DNA of 64,000 nucleotides from Actinoalloteichus_B caeruleus. GTDB lineage: Bacteria > Actinomycetota > Actinomycetes > Mycobacteriales > Pseudonocardiaceae. The notes beneath the pieces are model-generated. The model was not told where the DNA came from, searched no databases, and saw only the letters and a list, made by a program, of their open reading frames with translations. The position numbers and the translations under genes were made by a program. The DNA lies in the NCBI RefSeq assembly GCF_000718005.1, contig NZ_JODV01000007.1; one strand, written 5' to 3'. Within the stretch, counting starts at the first letter, position 1, and each line of letters begins with the position of its first letter. Below are positions 33,968 through 41,187 of the stretch, in pieces.

Positions 33968-34786
33968 ATGGCCAAGCGAGCGCCCCGACTGGCGGCCGGC
34001 CGCGCCCGCGCGCTGGGCATGCCGACCAGGGGCACCACCGGGCCGAACCGGTTGCGGCGGGTGGACCGCTGGGTGCGCGGCACGCCGTGGGTGTCCCAGG
34101 TGTTGCGGTCGGCCGCCGATCCGCTCGTGGTCGACCTCGGCTACGGGAGCTCACCGGTGACCACCGTCGAGCTCGCCGCGCGCCTCACCGATGTGCGGAG
34201 CGACGTGCGCGTGCTGGGCCTGGAGATCGATGGGGAGCGGGTCGGCAACGCCGTCCGCCTTGCCGACCCACCCCGGCTCCGCTTCACCCGCGGTGGTTTC
34301 GAACTCGCCGGTCAGCGCCCGGTGCTGGTGCGGGCGTTCAACGTGCTCCGCCAGTACGCGGAACCCGAGGCACTGGCGGCGTGGACCACCATCACGTCCG
34401 GTCTGGCGCCGGGCGGTCTCCTCGTGGAGGGGACCTGTGACGAGATCGGCCGGCGGTGCTGCTGGGTCACCCTCTCCCGGAACGGTCCCCTGAGCTTCAC
34501 CATGGCCTGCTCGCCCGCGCACATCGACACACCGTCCGACCTGGCCGAACGCCTGCCCAAGGCGCTCATCCACCGCAACGTGCCCGGGGAACGGGTCCAC
34601 GCGCTGCTGGCGGAACTGGACTCGTGCTGGGCCACCGCGGCGCCCTTGCGCCCGTTCGGGCCCCGCGCGCGGTGGGCGGAGGCCGTGCGCCTCCTCACGG
34701 CCAGGGGGTGGCCGGTCCGGGACAACCACCGCCGGTGGCGGGCCGGGGAACTCACCGTGGACTGGTCGGCCGTCGCCCCGGGCTGA
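33968..34786 (+). CDS. Class I SAM-methyltransferase-like protein
   Basis: The 272-residue protein has a Rossmann-type SAM motif I, LVVDLGYGSSPVTTVELAARL, followed by VRVLGLEIDGERV (acidic end of strand 2). The rest of the fold is present (PVLVRAFNVLRQY, LAPGGLLVEGTCDE). An N-terminal basic tail MAKRAPRLAAGRAR precedes it. ATG 33968 has GGGAGG 7 nt upstream. GYGSSP is a variant of GxGxG, so activity is likely but unproven. The gene lies between DUF2505 and purU. The substrate is unknown. Confidence 0.8.
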   Translation: MAKRAPRLAAGRARALGMPTRGTTGPNRLRRVDRWVRGTPWVSQVLRSAADPLVVDLGYGSSPVTTVELAARLTDVRSDVRVLGLEIDGERVGNAVRLADPPRLRFTRGGFELAGQRPVLVRAFNVLRQYAEPEALAAWTTITSGLAPGGLLVEGTCDEIGRRCCWVTLSRNGPLSFTMACSPAHIDTPSDLAERLPKALIHRNVPGERVHALLAELDSCWATAAPLRPFGPRARWAEAVRLLTARGWPVRDNHRRWRAGELTVDWSAVAPG

Positions 34787-35068
34787 GCGGACCACGGGGT
34801 TGCCGCACCCCACGCCCCCAGGGCCCTCCCCCGGACGCGCGGGGGCGCCACGACGTCGACCCGGCGGCCTCACGTGGATGCTCCACCGGGTCGGCTCCCG
34901 CCATGCCCCCGGCGCGGGTCCCTCGTCGGCGTGAACCCACCGTCGCGCCCCGGTCACCGGACGCGGCCGGCGCCGTCCCCGCCGGCCCGCCCACCGCCTG
35001 ACCTGCGGTCGAGCACCGCGCTGGTGGGCGTCATCGGTACCGGGCAGTGCGGGAGCCGACCAGGCGGA

Positions 35069-35968
35069 ATGACAGACTCAGCAACCATGTCCACGCCAGA
35101 CCGCCGTTACGTCATCACCCTCGGCTGCCCGGACCGCACCGGGATCGTCGCCGCGATCTCCGGGTTCCTGTACCGCCTGGGGGGCTCGATCGTCGGCGCT
35201 GGCTACCACACCGACCCGGAGACCAACTGGTTCTTCACCCGGCAGGAGGTGCGGGCCGACTCCCTCGACCTCGACCTCGAGGAGTTGCGCGCCCGGTTCG
35301 CCGAGGTCGCCGCCGAGCTGGGGGATCGCACGGAGTGGCGGGTGAGCGACAGCGGAACCCGTCGCCGCGTGGTCCTGCTGGTCTCCCGGGCCGGGCACTG
35401 CCTCTACGACCTGCTCGGCCGGGTCGCCTCCGGGGAACTCGACGTCGACGTCCGCGCGGTGATCGGGAACCACACCGACCTCGCCGGGATCACCGAGGCG
35501 CACGGCATCCCCTTCCACCACGTGCCCTTCCCCGCCTCCGGGCGGGAGCCTGAACGCCGCGCGGAGGCCTTCGCCCGGGTGGCCGAGATCGTCGACGAGC
35601 ACGACCCCGACGCCGTGGTGCTGGCCCGCTTCATGCAGATCCTGCCGACCGAGCTGTGCCAGCGGTGGGCCGGGCGGGTGCTGAACATCCACCACAGCTT
35701 CCTGCCGTCCTTCATCGGAGCCCGCCCCTACCACCAGGCGCACACCCGGGGCGTGAAGCTCATCGGCGCGACCTGCCACTACGTGACGGCCGACCTGGAC
35801 GAGGGGCCGATCATCGAACAGGACGTGATCCGGGTGGACCACGGCGACTCGGTGGCGGACATGGTGCGCAAGGGCCGGGACATCGAGAAGGTCGTCCTCG
35901 CCAGGGGCCTGCGCTGGCACCTGGAGGACCGGGTCCTGACCCACGGCAACCGGACCGTCGTGTTCTGA
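35069..35968 (+). CDS. purU: Formyltetrahydrofolate deformylase
   Basis: PurU hydrolyses 10-formyl-THF to formate and THF, balancing one-carbon pools. The 299-residue protein has an N-terminal ACT domain (YVITLGCPDRTGIVAAISGF, residues about 8-90). A formyltransferase-fold domain follows with LARFMQILPTELCQRWAGRV, LNIHHSFLPSFIGARPY (catalytic Asn/His) and DEGPIIEQD (Asp). ATG 35069 is preferred over ATG 35087 because AGGCGG precedes it. The preceding 34787-35068 stretch shows no gene. Confidence 0.95.
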   Translation: MTDSATMSTPDRRYVITLGCPDRTGIVAAISGFLYRLGGSIVGAGYHTDPETNWFFTRQEVRADSLDLDLEELRARFAEVAAELGDRTEWRVSDSGTRRRVVLLVSRAGHCLYDLLGRVASGELDVDVRAVIGNHTDLAGITEAHGIPFHHVPFPASGREPERRAEAFARVAEIVDEHDPDAVVLARFMQILPTELCQRWAGRVLNIHHSFLPSFIGARPYHQAHTRGVKLIGATCHYVTADLDEGPIIEQDVIRVDHGDSVADMVRKGRDIEKVVLARGLRWHLEDRVLTHGNRTVVF

Positions 35969-36039
35969 CCAGCGCCGCGCGCACCCCAACGGCCCCCGGA
36001 GCCGGGTGGGCGGACACGACGACGGCGGCGCCGATCGGG

Positions 36040-36600
36040 TCAGGAGACCGGGGGAACTCCCAGCCCCGGGAGGGATTCGGCGCCGGGGAGCGCGAGCAGG
36101 GCGGCACCGGGCGCGACGAGCTTGCCGTGCCGAACCCCGCTGCCCAGGACCACGAGCGGAGCCGTGAGGACGGCCTCGTCCACCAGCAGCGGCCACCCCG
36201 GGGGCAGCCCGAGCGGGGTGATGCCCCCGTACTCCATCCCGGTCAGCTCCACCGCGTCCCGCTGCGCCGCGAACGACGCCTTCCGCACGTCGAGCCGCCG
36301 CCTGGCGGCCCCGTTCACGTCCACCCTGGTCGTGGCGAGCACCAGGCAGCCGGCCGTGCGGGTCTCGCCGGACCGCCGGCCCGAGACGACCACGCAGTTG
36401 GCCGAGGCGTCGAGCGGAACCTCGTACCGTTCGGTGAACCTCGCGGTGTCGGAGTCGTCGGGGTCGATCTCGGCGACCCCGAACTGGCGGGCGACATCGG
36501 GTGGAAGGGCGGCCAGGGCCGCCGCGACCGGCTCGGCCAGCAGGTCGGTGTGATCCGACGCGGGCTCGGTACCCAGTGCTCCGATGCTGAAGGTGCCCAT
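36040..36600 (-). CDS. YbaK/EbsC-family aminoacyl-tRNA deacylase-like protein
   Basis: The 186-residue protein has the YbaK/ProX fold: NCVVVSGRRSGETRTAGCLV, then TTRVDVNGAARRRLDVRKAS with the conserved K, and GMEYGGITPLGLPPGWPLLVD with the signature GGITPxGLP. Relatives hydrolyse mischarged Cys-tRNA(Pro) or Ala-tRNA(Pro) in trans. The sequence does not show which. It is 186 residues against about 160 for YbaK, with a longer N-terminal helix region. It is in the same direction as, and close to, the DUF2516 gene. Confidence 0.9.
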   Translation of the reverse strand: MGTFSIGALGTEPASDHTDLLAEPVAAALAALPPDVARQFGVAEIDPDDSDTARFTERYEVPLDASANCVVVSGRRSGETRTAGCLVLATTRVDVNGAARRRLDVRKASFAAQRDAVELTGMEYGGITPLGLPPGWPLLVDEAVLTAPLVVLGSGVRHGKLVAPGAALLALPGAESLPGLGVPPVS

Positions 36601-36618
36601 CTGGTGGAGGCTAGCCGC

Positions 36619-36930
36619 CTACCACCTCGGCCCGCGTTGCACGTCGGTGATCCTCGGTCGAACGTCGACGATGTACACCAGAGCCGCCACGAGGCCGGCG
36701 ATCCAGAACATCGTGCCCAGCCCGATCGGGTGGAACAGCAGCAGCACCAGGGTCGCGCCACCGGTGATGCCCATCCAGGCGTTCTTGCTCAGCTTGTCCG
36801 CCGCCACGAAGGCATCCGCCCGCTGGGTCACCGCGTGCAGGAAGGCGAACGCTCCCACTGGAATCCCAGCGAGCTTGATGGCCAACAGGATCCAGGCGAT
36901 GGGCTCGAGAGCTGGGTGTCCCTGGTACAT
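36619..36930 (-). CDS. DUF2516-family membrane protein
   Basis: The 103-residue protein has three hydrophobic spans: about residues 10-32 (IAWILLAIKLAGIPVGAFAF), 52-68 (MGITGGATLVLLLF) and 72-88 (GLGTMFWIAGLVAALVYIV). The loop AFVAADKLSKNAW is the family hallmark. It corresponds to the short membrane protein next to hbhA in mycobacteria (Rv0476). The function is unknown. Confidence 0.88.
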   Translation of the reverse strand: MYQGHPALEPIAWILLAIKLAGIPVGAFAFLHAVTQRADAFVAADKLSKNAWMGITGGATLVLLLFHPIGLGTMFWIAGLVAALVYIVDVRPRITDVQRGPRW

Positions 36931-37150
36931 GCCCCCAGCCTACGGGCCGAGCGGAAGGGGTGTCCCCGAGTGTCGGCCGAGGTCCACGTCCGACAGGGGC
37001 CGACGGGTGACCTCGGTCACGAGTGGACGGCGCGCCCCGCCCGGCCGCCAGCCATCCGGCGCGGGCTCTGCGGGGCGCACCCCCCGGCCGGCGCCGGCCC
37101 CCCGGCCACGGCACGACCCGGAGACGTGGTCGGCCCGCCGGCAGGCGAAG

Positions 37151-37184
37151 GGGCAGGGCCGCCCCACTCGGGGCGACCCTGCCC
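37151..37184 (-). terminator. Strong terminator after the hbhA gene
   Basis: The outer stem GGGCAGGG/CCCTGCCC and inner stem GCCCC/GGGGC, separated by one C-G pair and one mismatch, close a 4-nt loop. It starts 20 nt after the stop of the hbhA-like gene. On the plus strand it is followed by TTTT, so it may also stop rightward transcription. Confidence 0.75.
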
Positions 37185-37203
37185 TTTTGGTCTTCGGCCG
37201 CGT

Positions 37204-37905
37204 TCAGTCCTTCTTCTGGCCGCGCCGAGCACCGCCGGTCGGCGCCTTCCTCGGCGTGCGGTTGGCCGCCTTCCTGCTCGTGCTCCGCGTCGCCGAGGCG
37301 GCGGACGCGCCGGCCTCGGTGACGGCGTCAGCCGCTTCCTCGGCGGTGTCCCGCACCGCGCGGGCGGTCTCGTCGGCGGCCTTCCTCGTGGCCACCGCCA
37401 CCTTCTCGCCGGTGGACCGGGTGCTCCGGCTCACCTTGCCGAGCACGTCGTCCGCGAGCTCGCGGACGTCCTCGACGACCGTCTCCACCCGTTCCTGGGC
37501 GGTGTCCACGCCGGCTCCGACCTGGTCGAACGCCTGCTGGACCCGAGGCTGGGCGCGCAGCCTGCCCAAGGTCTCCTCGCCGCGTTCGGCGAGGGTGCCG
37601 TAGATCCGGACGGCGGCTTCGCTGTAGGCGTCGACCAGTTTGCGGAGCTCGGCCGGGTCGAACTTCTCCCGCCACTGGCCGGTGTCGAGCTGCAGTTCGC
37701 CGATGCCGTCCTTGGCGGCCTCGGCGCGCTCGGCGAGCTCCTTCCGGGCGCGTTCCAGCGCGTCACGAACCGTCCTCGCCGCGACGTCGCCGGCTCCCAG
37801 CACGGCCAGGAGCGGGGTGCGGGCCTGGGACAGCACCTCGTTCACGACGGCGGACGCCTGCTCGCGCGCCTTGTCGATGTCCTCAGCGGTGGGCAGTGCG
37901 GGCAT
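37204..37905 (-). CDS. Heparin-binding haemagglutinin (HbhA)-like coiled-coil protein
   Basis: The 233-residue, mostly helical protein begins PALPTAEDIDKAREQASAVV. A coiled-coil body of about 170 residues is rich in Ala/Glu/Arg (ARKELAERAEAAKDGI, QERVETVVEDVRELADDVLG). It ends in a basic tail SRKAANRTPRKAPTGGARRG plus QKKD. In mycobacteria the Lys-rich tail binds heparan sulfate. Here the tail is Arg/Lys mixed and less repetitive, so adhesin activity is doubtful and a lipid- or envelope-associated role is equally likely. ATG 37905 is set by AAGGAG 8 nt upstream. It directly follows the XRE gene, as with Rv0474-Rv0475. Confidence 0.88.
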   Translation of the reverse strand: MPALPTAEDIDKAREQASAVVNEVLSQARTPLLAVLGAGDVAARTVRDALERARKELAERAEAAKDGIGELQLDTGQWREKFDPAELRKLVDAYSEAAVRIYGTLAERGEETLGRLRAQPRVQQAFDQVGAGVDTAQERVETVVEDVRELADDVLGKVSRSTRSTGEKVAVATRKAADETARAVRDTAEEAADAVTEAGASAASATRSTSRKAANRTPRKAPTGGARRGQKKD

Positions 37906-37910
37906 GGTCA

Positions 37911-38381
37911 TCACTCCTTGTCGTGGGGTCGGATCTCGGAGGAGACGGGCGGGACCTCTCCCGCTCCGGCTCCGCTCAGGTCGACGGACCGGCCGACCGC
38001 GGAGTCGTCGGGATCTTCGGCGGCCTGCTCGGCTCCGACGCGGAACGACTCGTAGACGGCCAGCAGGGCCTGCTTCTGCTGCTCTGTGAGGTCCGGGTCG
38101 GCGTGGATGGCGTCCACCACCGGCCCCCCTCGCGGCCGGTCGAGGATCCCGGCCTGGACGTAGAGGGTCTCGGCGGAGATGCGCAGCCCCTTGGCGATCT
38201 GCGAGAGGATCTCGGCGCTGGGGCGTCGGAGCCCCCGCTCGATCTGGCTGAGGTAGGGGTTGGACACCCCCGCCGCCCTCGCGAGCTGCCGCAGGGAGAT
38301 CTGGGCGTTGTTCCGCTGGGTGCGGATGTACTCACCGATGTCGGCGACAGCCCGGTTGACCACCCTGTCGACCCGTGGCAT
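37911..38381 (-). CDS. XRE-family transcriptional regulator upstream of hbhA
   Basis: The 156-residue protein has an N-terminal helix-turn-helix (DIGEYIRTQRNNAQISLRQL, ARAAGVSNPYLSQIERGLRR) followed by ILSQIAKGLRISAETLYVQA. The acidic C-terminal half has no known domain. ATG 38381 is chosen because GGGAG lies 8 nt upstream. Its stop is 5 nt before the hbhA start, so both are co-transcribed. The order is the same as Rv0474-Rv0475, suggesting it regulates the hbhA operon. The 38382-38677 stretch shows no gene. Confidence 0.92.
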   Translation of the reverse strand: MPRVDRVVNRAVADIGEYIRTQRNNAQISLRQLARAAGVSNPYLSQIERGLRRPSAEILSQIAKGLRISAETLYVQAGILDRPRGGPVVDAIHADPDLTEQQKQALLAVYESFRVGAEQAAEDPDDSAVGRSVDLSGAGAGEVPPVSSEIRPHDKE

Positions 38382-38677
38382 CGGCACGTCTCCCTGTCCT
38401 CGATCAGCGGCGGACTCGCTCGCGCGGACGTTCTCCGCGCTTTCGACGGTACGCGCGCGTGCTAGCTACCGCAAGCACCCTGCTTGCACGGCCCCATGCC
38501 CGCGCGTCCGCTGGCCCCTCGAGGCCGGGATCCGATCAGGGACGAGCGGGTGCGCCGTCGACGCCTCCGACGCCCGAGAGCACCGGGGGACCCCGAGGCC
38601 GAGGCCGGGCGGGGGACGGCGCCGGCGGGAAGCCGGGCGAGCGAGGACGGGGAACGGGTGGCGAGCGGTGCCCCTGC

Positions 38678-39082
38678 TCAGGGGGAGGAACGCCATCGGG
38701 CCGCGTAGCGGGCGCTCTCCTCCTGCCGCAGCCGTTCCCGGTCCGCCCGGCGGACCGCCGAGGCGTGGTTGGGCGGGTACCCGTACCTGACGAGGCGGGC
38801 GTCCGCCTTCTCGATGGCGTAGGACAGGGAGAAGTAGACGCCGACGATGAGGCCGAGGAAGACCGACATCGCCGCGACCAGCGGCTCACCGCTCACGAGC
38901 CACAGCGCCCAGGCGACCAGCGCGGCCACCGGGGCCAGGCGGACGAACGCCCGTGCCCCGTACCGCCACAGCCAACCCGGGGTGGTGACGTCCGCGAGCA
39001 CCCACTCCCGGTACCGCCCCGGCAGCCGTCCTCCGAGGGCGTACCAGAGCAGCTGCGGCGGATTCGGGCGAGGAGAGCTCAT
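38678..39082 (-). CDS. DUF5313-domain membrane protein
   Basis: The 134-residue protein has the typical N-terminal PQLLWYALGGRLPGRYREWV and a cytosolic start of about 45 residues. Two membrane segments follow (VRLAPVAALVAWALWLVSG and LVAAMSVFLGLIVGVYFSLSY) and then a basic C-terminus YPPNHASAVRRADRERLR. The family is common in Actinobacteria and uncharacterised. It is divergently transcribed from crcB, 49 nt between starts. Confidence 0.88.
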   Translation of the reverse strand: MSSPRPNPPQLLWYALGGRLPGRYREWVLADVTTPGWLWRYGARAFVRLAPVAALVAWALWLVSGEPLVAAMSVFLGLIVGVYFSLSYAIEKADARLVRYGYPPNHASAVRRADRERLRQEESARYAARWRSSP

Positions 39083-39131
39083 GCCAGGGACGCTACCGAA
39101 GGCCGCCCTCGGGGACTACCGTCGAGCCGTC

Positions 39132-39539
39132 ATGGCCGGGAGGAGTCAGCTCGCGACGGTGGGCGTGGTCGCGCTGGGCGGTGTGGTGGGCTCGCTCGCC
39201 CGCCACGGCGTCGGCGTGGCGTTGCCCACGGGCGGCCCGTCCCTCGCGACCTGGTCGGTCAACCTGCTCGGGTCCTTCCTGATCGGCGTGGTGGCCGTGC
39301 TCGCCCCGCGCGTCTGGCCGCGCCTCCCCCTGCTCCGGCCGTTCCTCGTCACCGGGGTGATCAGCGGGTTCACCACCTTCTCCGCCCACAGCGTCGAGGT
39401 GACGGCACTGCTGGTCGCCGGCAGGCCGGCGGTCGCCGTGCTGGTGCTCGCCGGCACCCTCCTCGGGGCGCTGGTGGCCGTGGCGGGCGGGGACGCGTTC
39501 GCGCGGTGGGTGGTGCGGACCCGGGAGGGGCGGTGGTGA
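39132..39539 (+). CDS. crcB: Fluoride channel subunit CrcB/Fluc (first copy)
   Basis: The 135-residue protein with four membrane segments has the Fluc signatures: GGVVGSLARHGVG in helix 1, WSVNLLGSFLIGV with the pore Asn, and GVISGFTTFSAHSVE, the helix-break region with the fluoride-lining Phe residues. Fluc exports fluoride from the cytoplasm. In Actinobacteria the channel is usually formed by two different copies in antiparallel orientation, consistent with the second gene downstream. No fluoride riboswitch was recognised upstream. Confidence 0.94.
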   Translation: MAGRSQLATVGVVALGGVVGSLARHGVGVALPTGGPSLATWSVNLLGSFLIGVVAVLAPRVWPRLPLLRPFLVTGVISGFTTFSAHSVEVTALLVAGRPAVAVLVLAGTLLGALVAVAGGDAFARWVVRTREGRW

Positions 39540-39606
39540 TGCGGCGCGGCCCGGACGGGCGGAGCCCGGCGAACGCGTTCGCTCCCAGTGCCGCCGGGGG
39601 TAGGGC

Positions 39607-39984
39607 GTGCTGACCTCGCTCCTGGTCGCCGTGGGGGCTGGCGTCGGCGCGCCGCTGCGCTACCTCGTCGACCGGGCCGCGCGGAGGTGGTATCCCGGCC
39701 CCTTCCCCCTCGGCACACTGCTCGTGAACGTGAGCGGCTCCCTGGTGTTCGGGCTGCTGGCCGCCGGGCTGGTCGCGGGGTGGGCGCCGACCTGGTCGGA
39801 GCCGCTCCTGGGAGCCGGCCTGTGCGGGGCGTTCACCACCTACTCGACCTTCGCCCACGACACACTGGCCCTGTTCGACGACCGCCGGCGGTGGCTGGCG
39901 CTGGCGAACGTGGGAGCCAACCTGGCGCTCGGGCTGGCGGCCGCCGCGCTGGGCTGGGGACTCGGCTCGCTGTTCCTCGGGTGA
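39607..39984 (+). CDS. crcB: Fluoride channel subunit CrcB/Fluc (second copy)
   Basis: The 125-residue second copy has AGVGAPLRYLVDR, LLVNVSGSLVFGLL (pore Asn) and GLCGAFTTYSTFAHDTL, with Tyr in place of the second Phe of the first copy. Four membrane segments are visible. GTG 39607 has GGGGGTAGG upstream. The 67-nt spacer to the first copy shows no other gene. The differing charge at the ends of the two copies would fit an inverted heterodimer. Confidence 0.93.
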   Translation: MLTSLLVAVGAGVGAPLRYLVDRAARRWYPGPFPLGTLLVNVSGSLVFGLLAAGLVAGWAPTWSEPLLGAGLCGAFTTYSTFAHDTLALFDDRRRWLALANVGANLALGLAAAALGWGLGSLFLG

Positions 39985-40210
39985 CCCCCGGTGACCCCGG
40001 CCCGGCGCCGTCCCGATCGTGCCCGCTCGCGCACCCCGCGCCGCGAACCGAGCCCCGGCCAGGGGCGACGCGGAGCCTCCGCCGGGCACCCGGGCCTGGA
40101 CCACCGAGACTCGGCGGAGGGGCGTCCCGACCCGCCCCCTCCCGGCGAGAAGGGGGCGGGGCACCCCGGCGGTCCCGGCGGTCCCGGTGTGCCGGCGCGA
40201 GGGGTGACCC

Positions 40211-40248
40211 GGGGGCTGGTGGCTCCCACGGGAGGGGAGCCAGCCCCC
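40211..40248 (+). terminator. Terminator hairpin after the crcB pair
   Basis: Two stacked 7-bp stems (GGGGGCT/AGCCCCC and GGCTCCC/GGGAGCC) with a 3-nt bulge on the left arm and a 7-nt loop. It lies about 230 nt after the second crcB stop. The rest of 39985-40340 is GC-rich and shows no gene. Confidence 0.5.
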
Positions 40249-40340
40249 GAACGCGCGAAGCTCCGGCCGCGCCACGGGCGCGCAGCGGCGGTACCGATGA
40301 CCTCACCGGGTACGAACGAGGTCGTTCCTACTCTGACGGC

Positions 40341-40730
40341 ATGGATCTGCTGTGCCCCAAGTGTCACGACGTGATGCGCACGTACGAGCGCAACGGAGTG
40401 CACATCGAGCAGTGCCAGGGCTGCCGGGGGATCTTCCTCGACCGGGGGGAACTCGAACAGCTCGCACTCGCCGAGCGGGCGCACTACGGCCGGCCGGCGC
40501 CACCACCCGGACCTCGCCCCGGCCCACCCCCCTCGCGGGTCCACGACCGCCGTCACGAGCCCCATCCCCGGAGCGACGACCGGTACCGCGACCGCTACCG
40601 GGACGACCACCGCGACCGCGAGTACTGGGACGACGACCACCGCGACCGGGACCACCACGGACGGTACCGGGACTCCAGGAAGAAGCGGCGCAAGGACTTC
40701 CTGGACAACGTGTTCGACATCTTCGGGTGA
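40341..40730 (+). CDS. zf-TFIIB zinc-ribbon protein
   Basis: The 129-residue protein has an N-terminal zinc ribbon with two CxxC knuckles (LLCPKCHDVM and EQCQGCRGIFLDRGELEQL), typical of zf-TFIIB proteins. A 60-residue Arg/Asp/His/Tyr-rich low-complexity tail follows (DDRYRDRYRDDHRDREYWDD). The end, RKKRRKDFLDNVFDIFG, is a short amphipathic motif often kept in this family. It is probably cytoplasmic, and the function is unknown. Confidence 0.9.
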   Translation: MDLLCPKCHDVMRTYERNGVHIEQCQGCRGIFLDRGELEQLALAERAHYGRPAPPPGPRPGPPPSRVHDRRHEPHPRSDDRYRDRYRDDHRDREYWDDDHRDRDHHGRYRDSRKKRRKDFLDNVFDIFG

Positions 40731-41187
40731 TCCGCCGGCCGCCGGGTGGCGCGTCCTCGCCCGCCCGGGCCGGCACCTCGCACGGCCGAACCCGCTGCGG
40801 CTACCGGACCCGCTGCGCACGGCGGGCCGCGCCCGCTCGCCTACCGCCGCCGGTGAGGCGCGCTCGCCGTGCCCGGGACCCCGCGCCCATCCCCCGGTGG
40901 GAGCGTGCGGACGGGTCGCGGCGAACACGGGCGGAGCACCTCGCGGGCCGACCGATCGGCCTCGCCCCGGGCACCCGTGCGGCGGGTACCGCGCCGGAGC
41001 ATCGTCCTCCCGGGAAGGGCCTGGGCCGTGGCCACCCCGTTCGACCACGGCCCAGGCTCGCCGGCGGCCGTCACGGTGAACCGACGCGGCTTCGTCGGGT
41101 CCACTCCGGTCGCCACCAGGCTGGTGCCGCGCCCCGAACGCCGCACCACCACCGAGGACTCCCCCGGCGCAGCTCGCCCGGCCCTAC
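40731..41187. other. Intergenic region between convergent genes
   Basis: The gap contains a 13-bp hairpin (listed separately) and otherwise GC-rich sequence with no gene-like frame on either strand. Confidence 0.5.
41018..41056 (-). terminator. Terminator hairpin of the FtsX-type ABC exporter operon
   Basis: A 13-bp perfect stem (GCCTGGGCCGTGG / CCACGGCCCAGGC) with a 13-nt loop lies about 130 nt after the permease stop, on the minus-strand side. Confidence 0.6.

Noticed and set aside
39081..39131. Fluoride riboswitch upstream of crcB
   Set aside because: The 49-nt gap to the divergent DUF5313 gene is too short, and the expected pseudoknot motif was not seen.
39132..39984. Two crcB genes as an assembly duplication
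   Set aside because: The copies differ throughout (length, pore-region FTTFS versus FTTYS), and paired CrcB proteins are normal in Actinobacteria.
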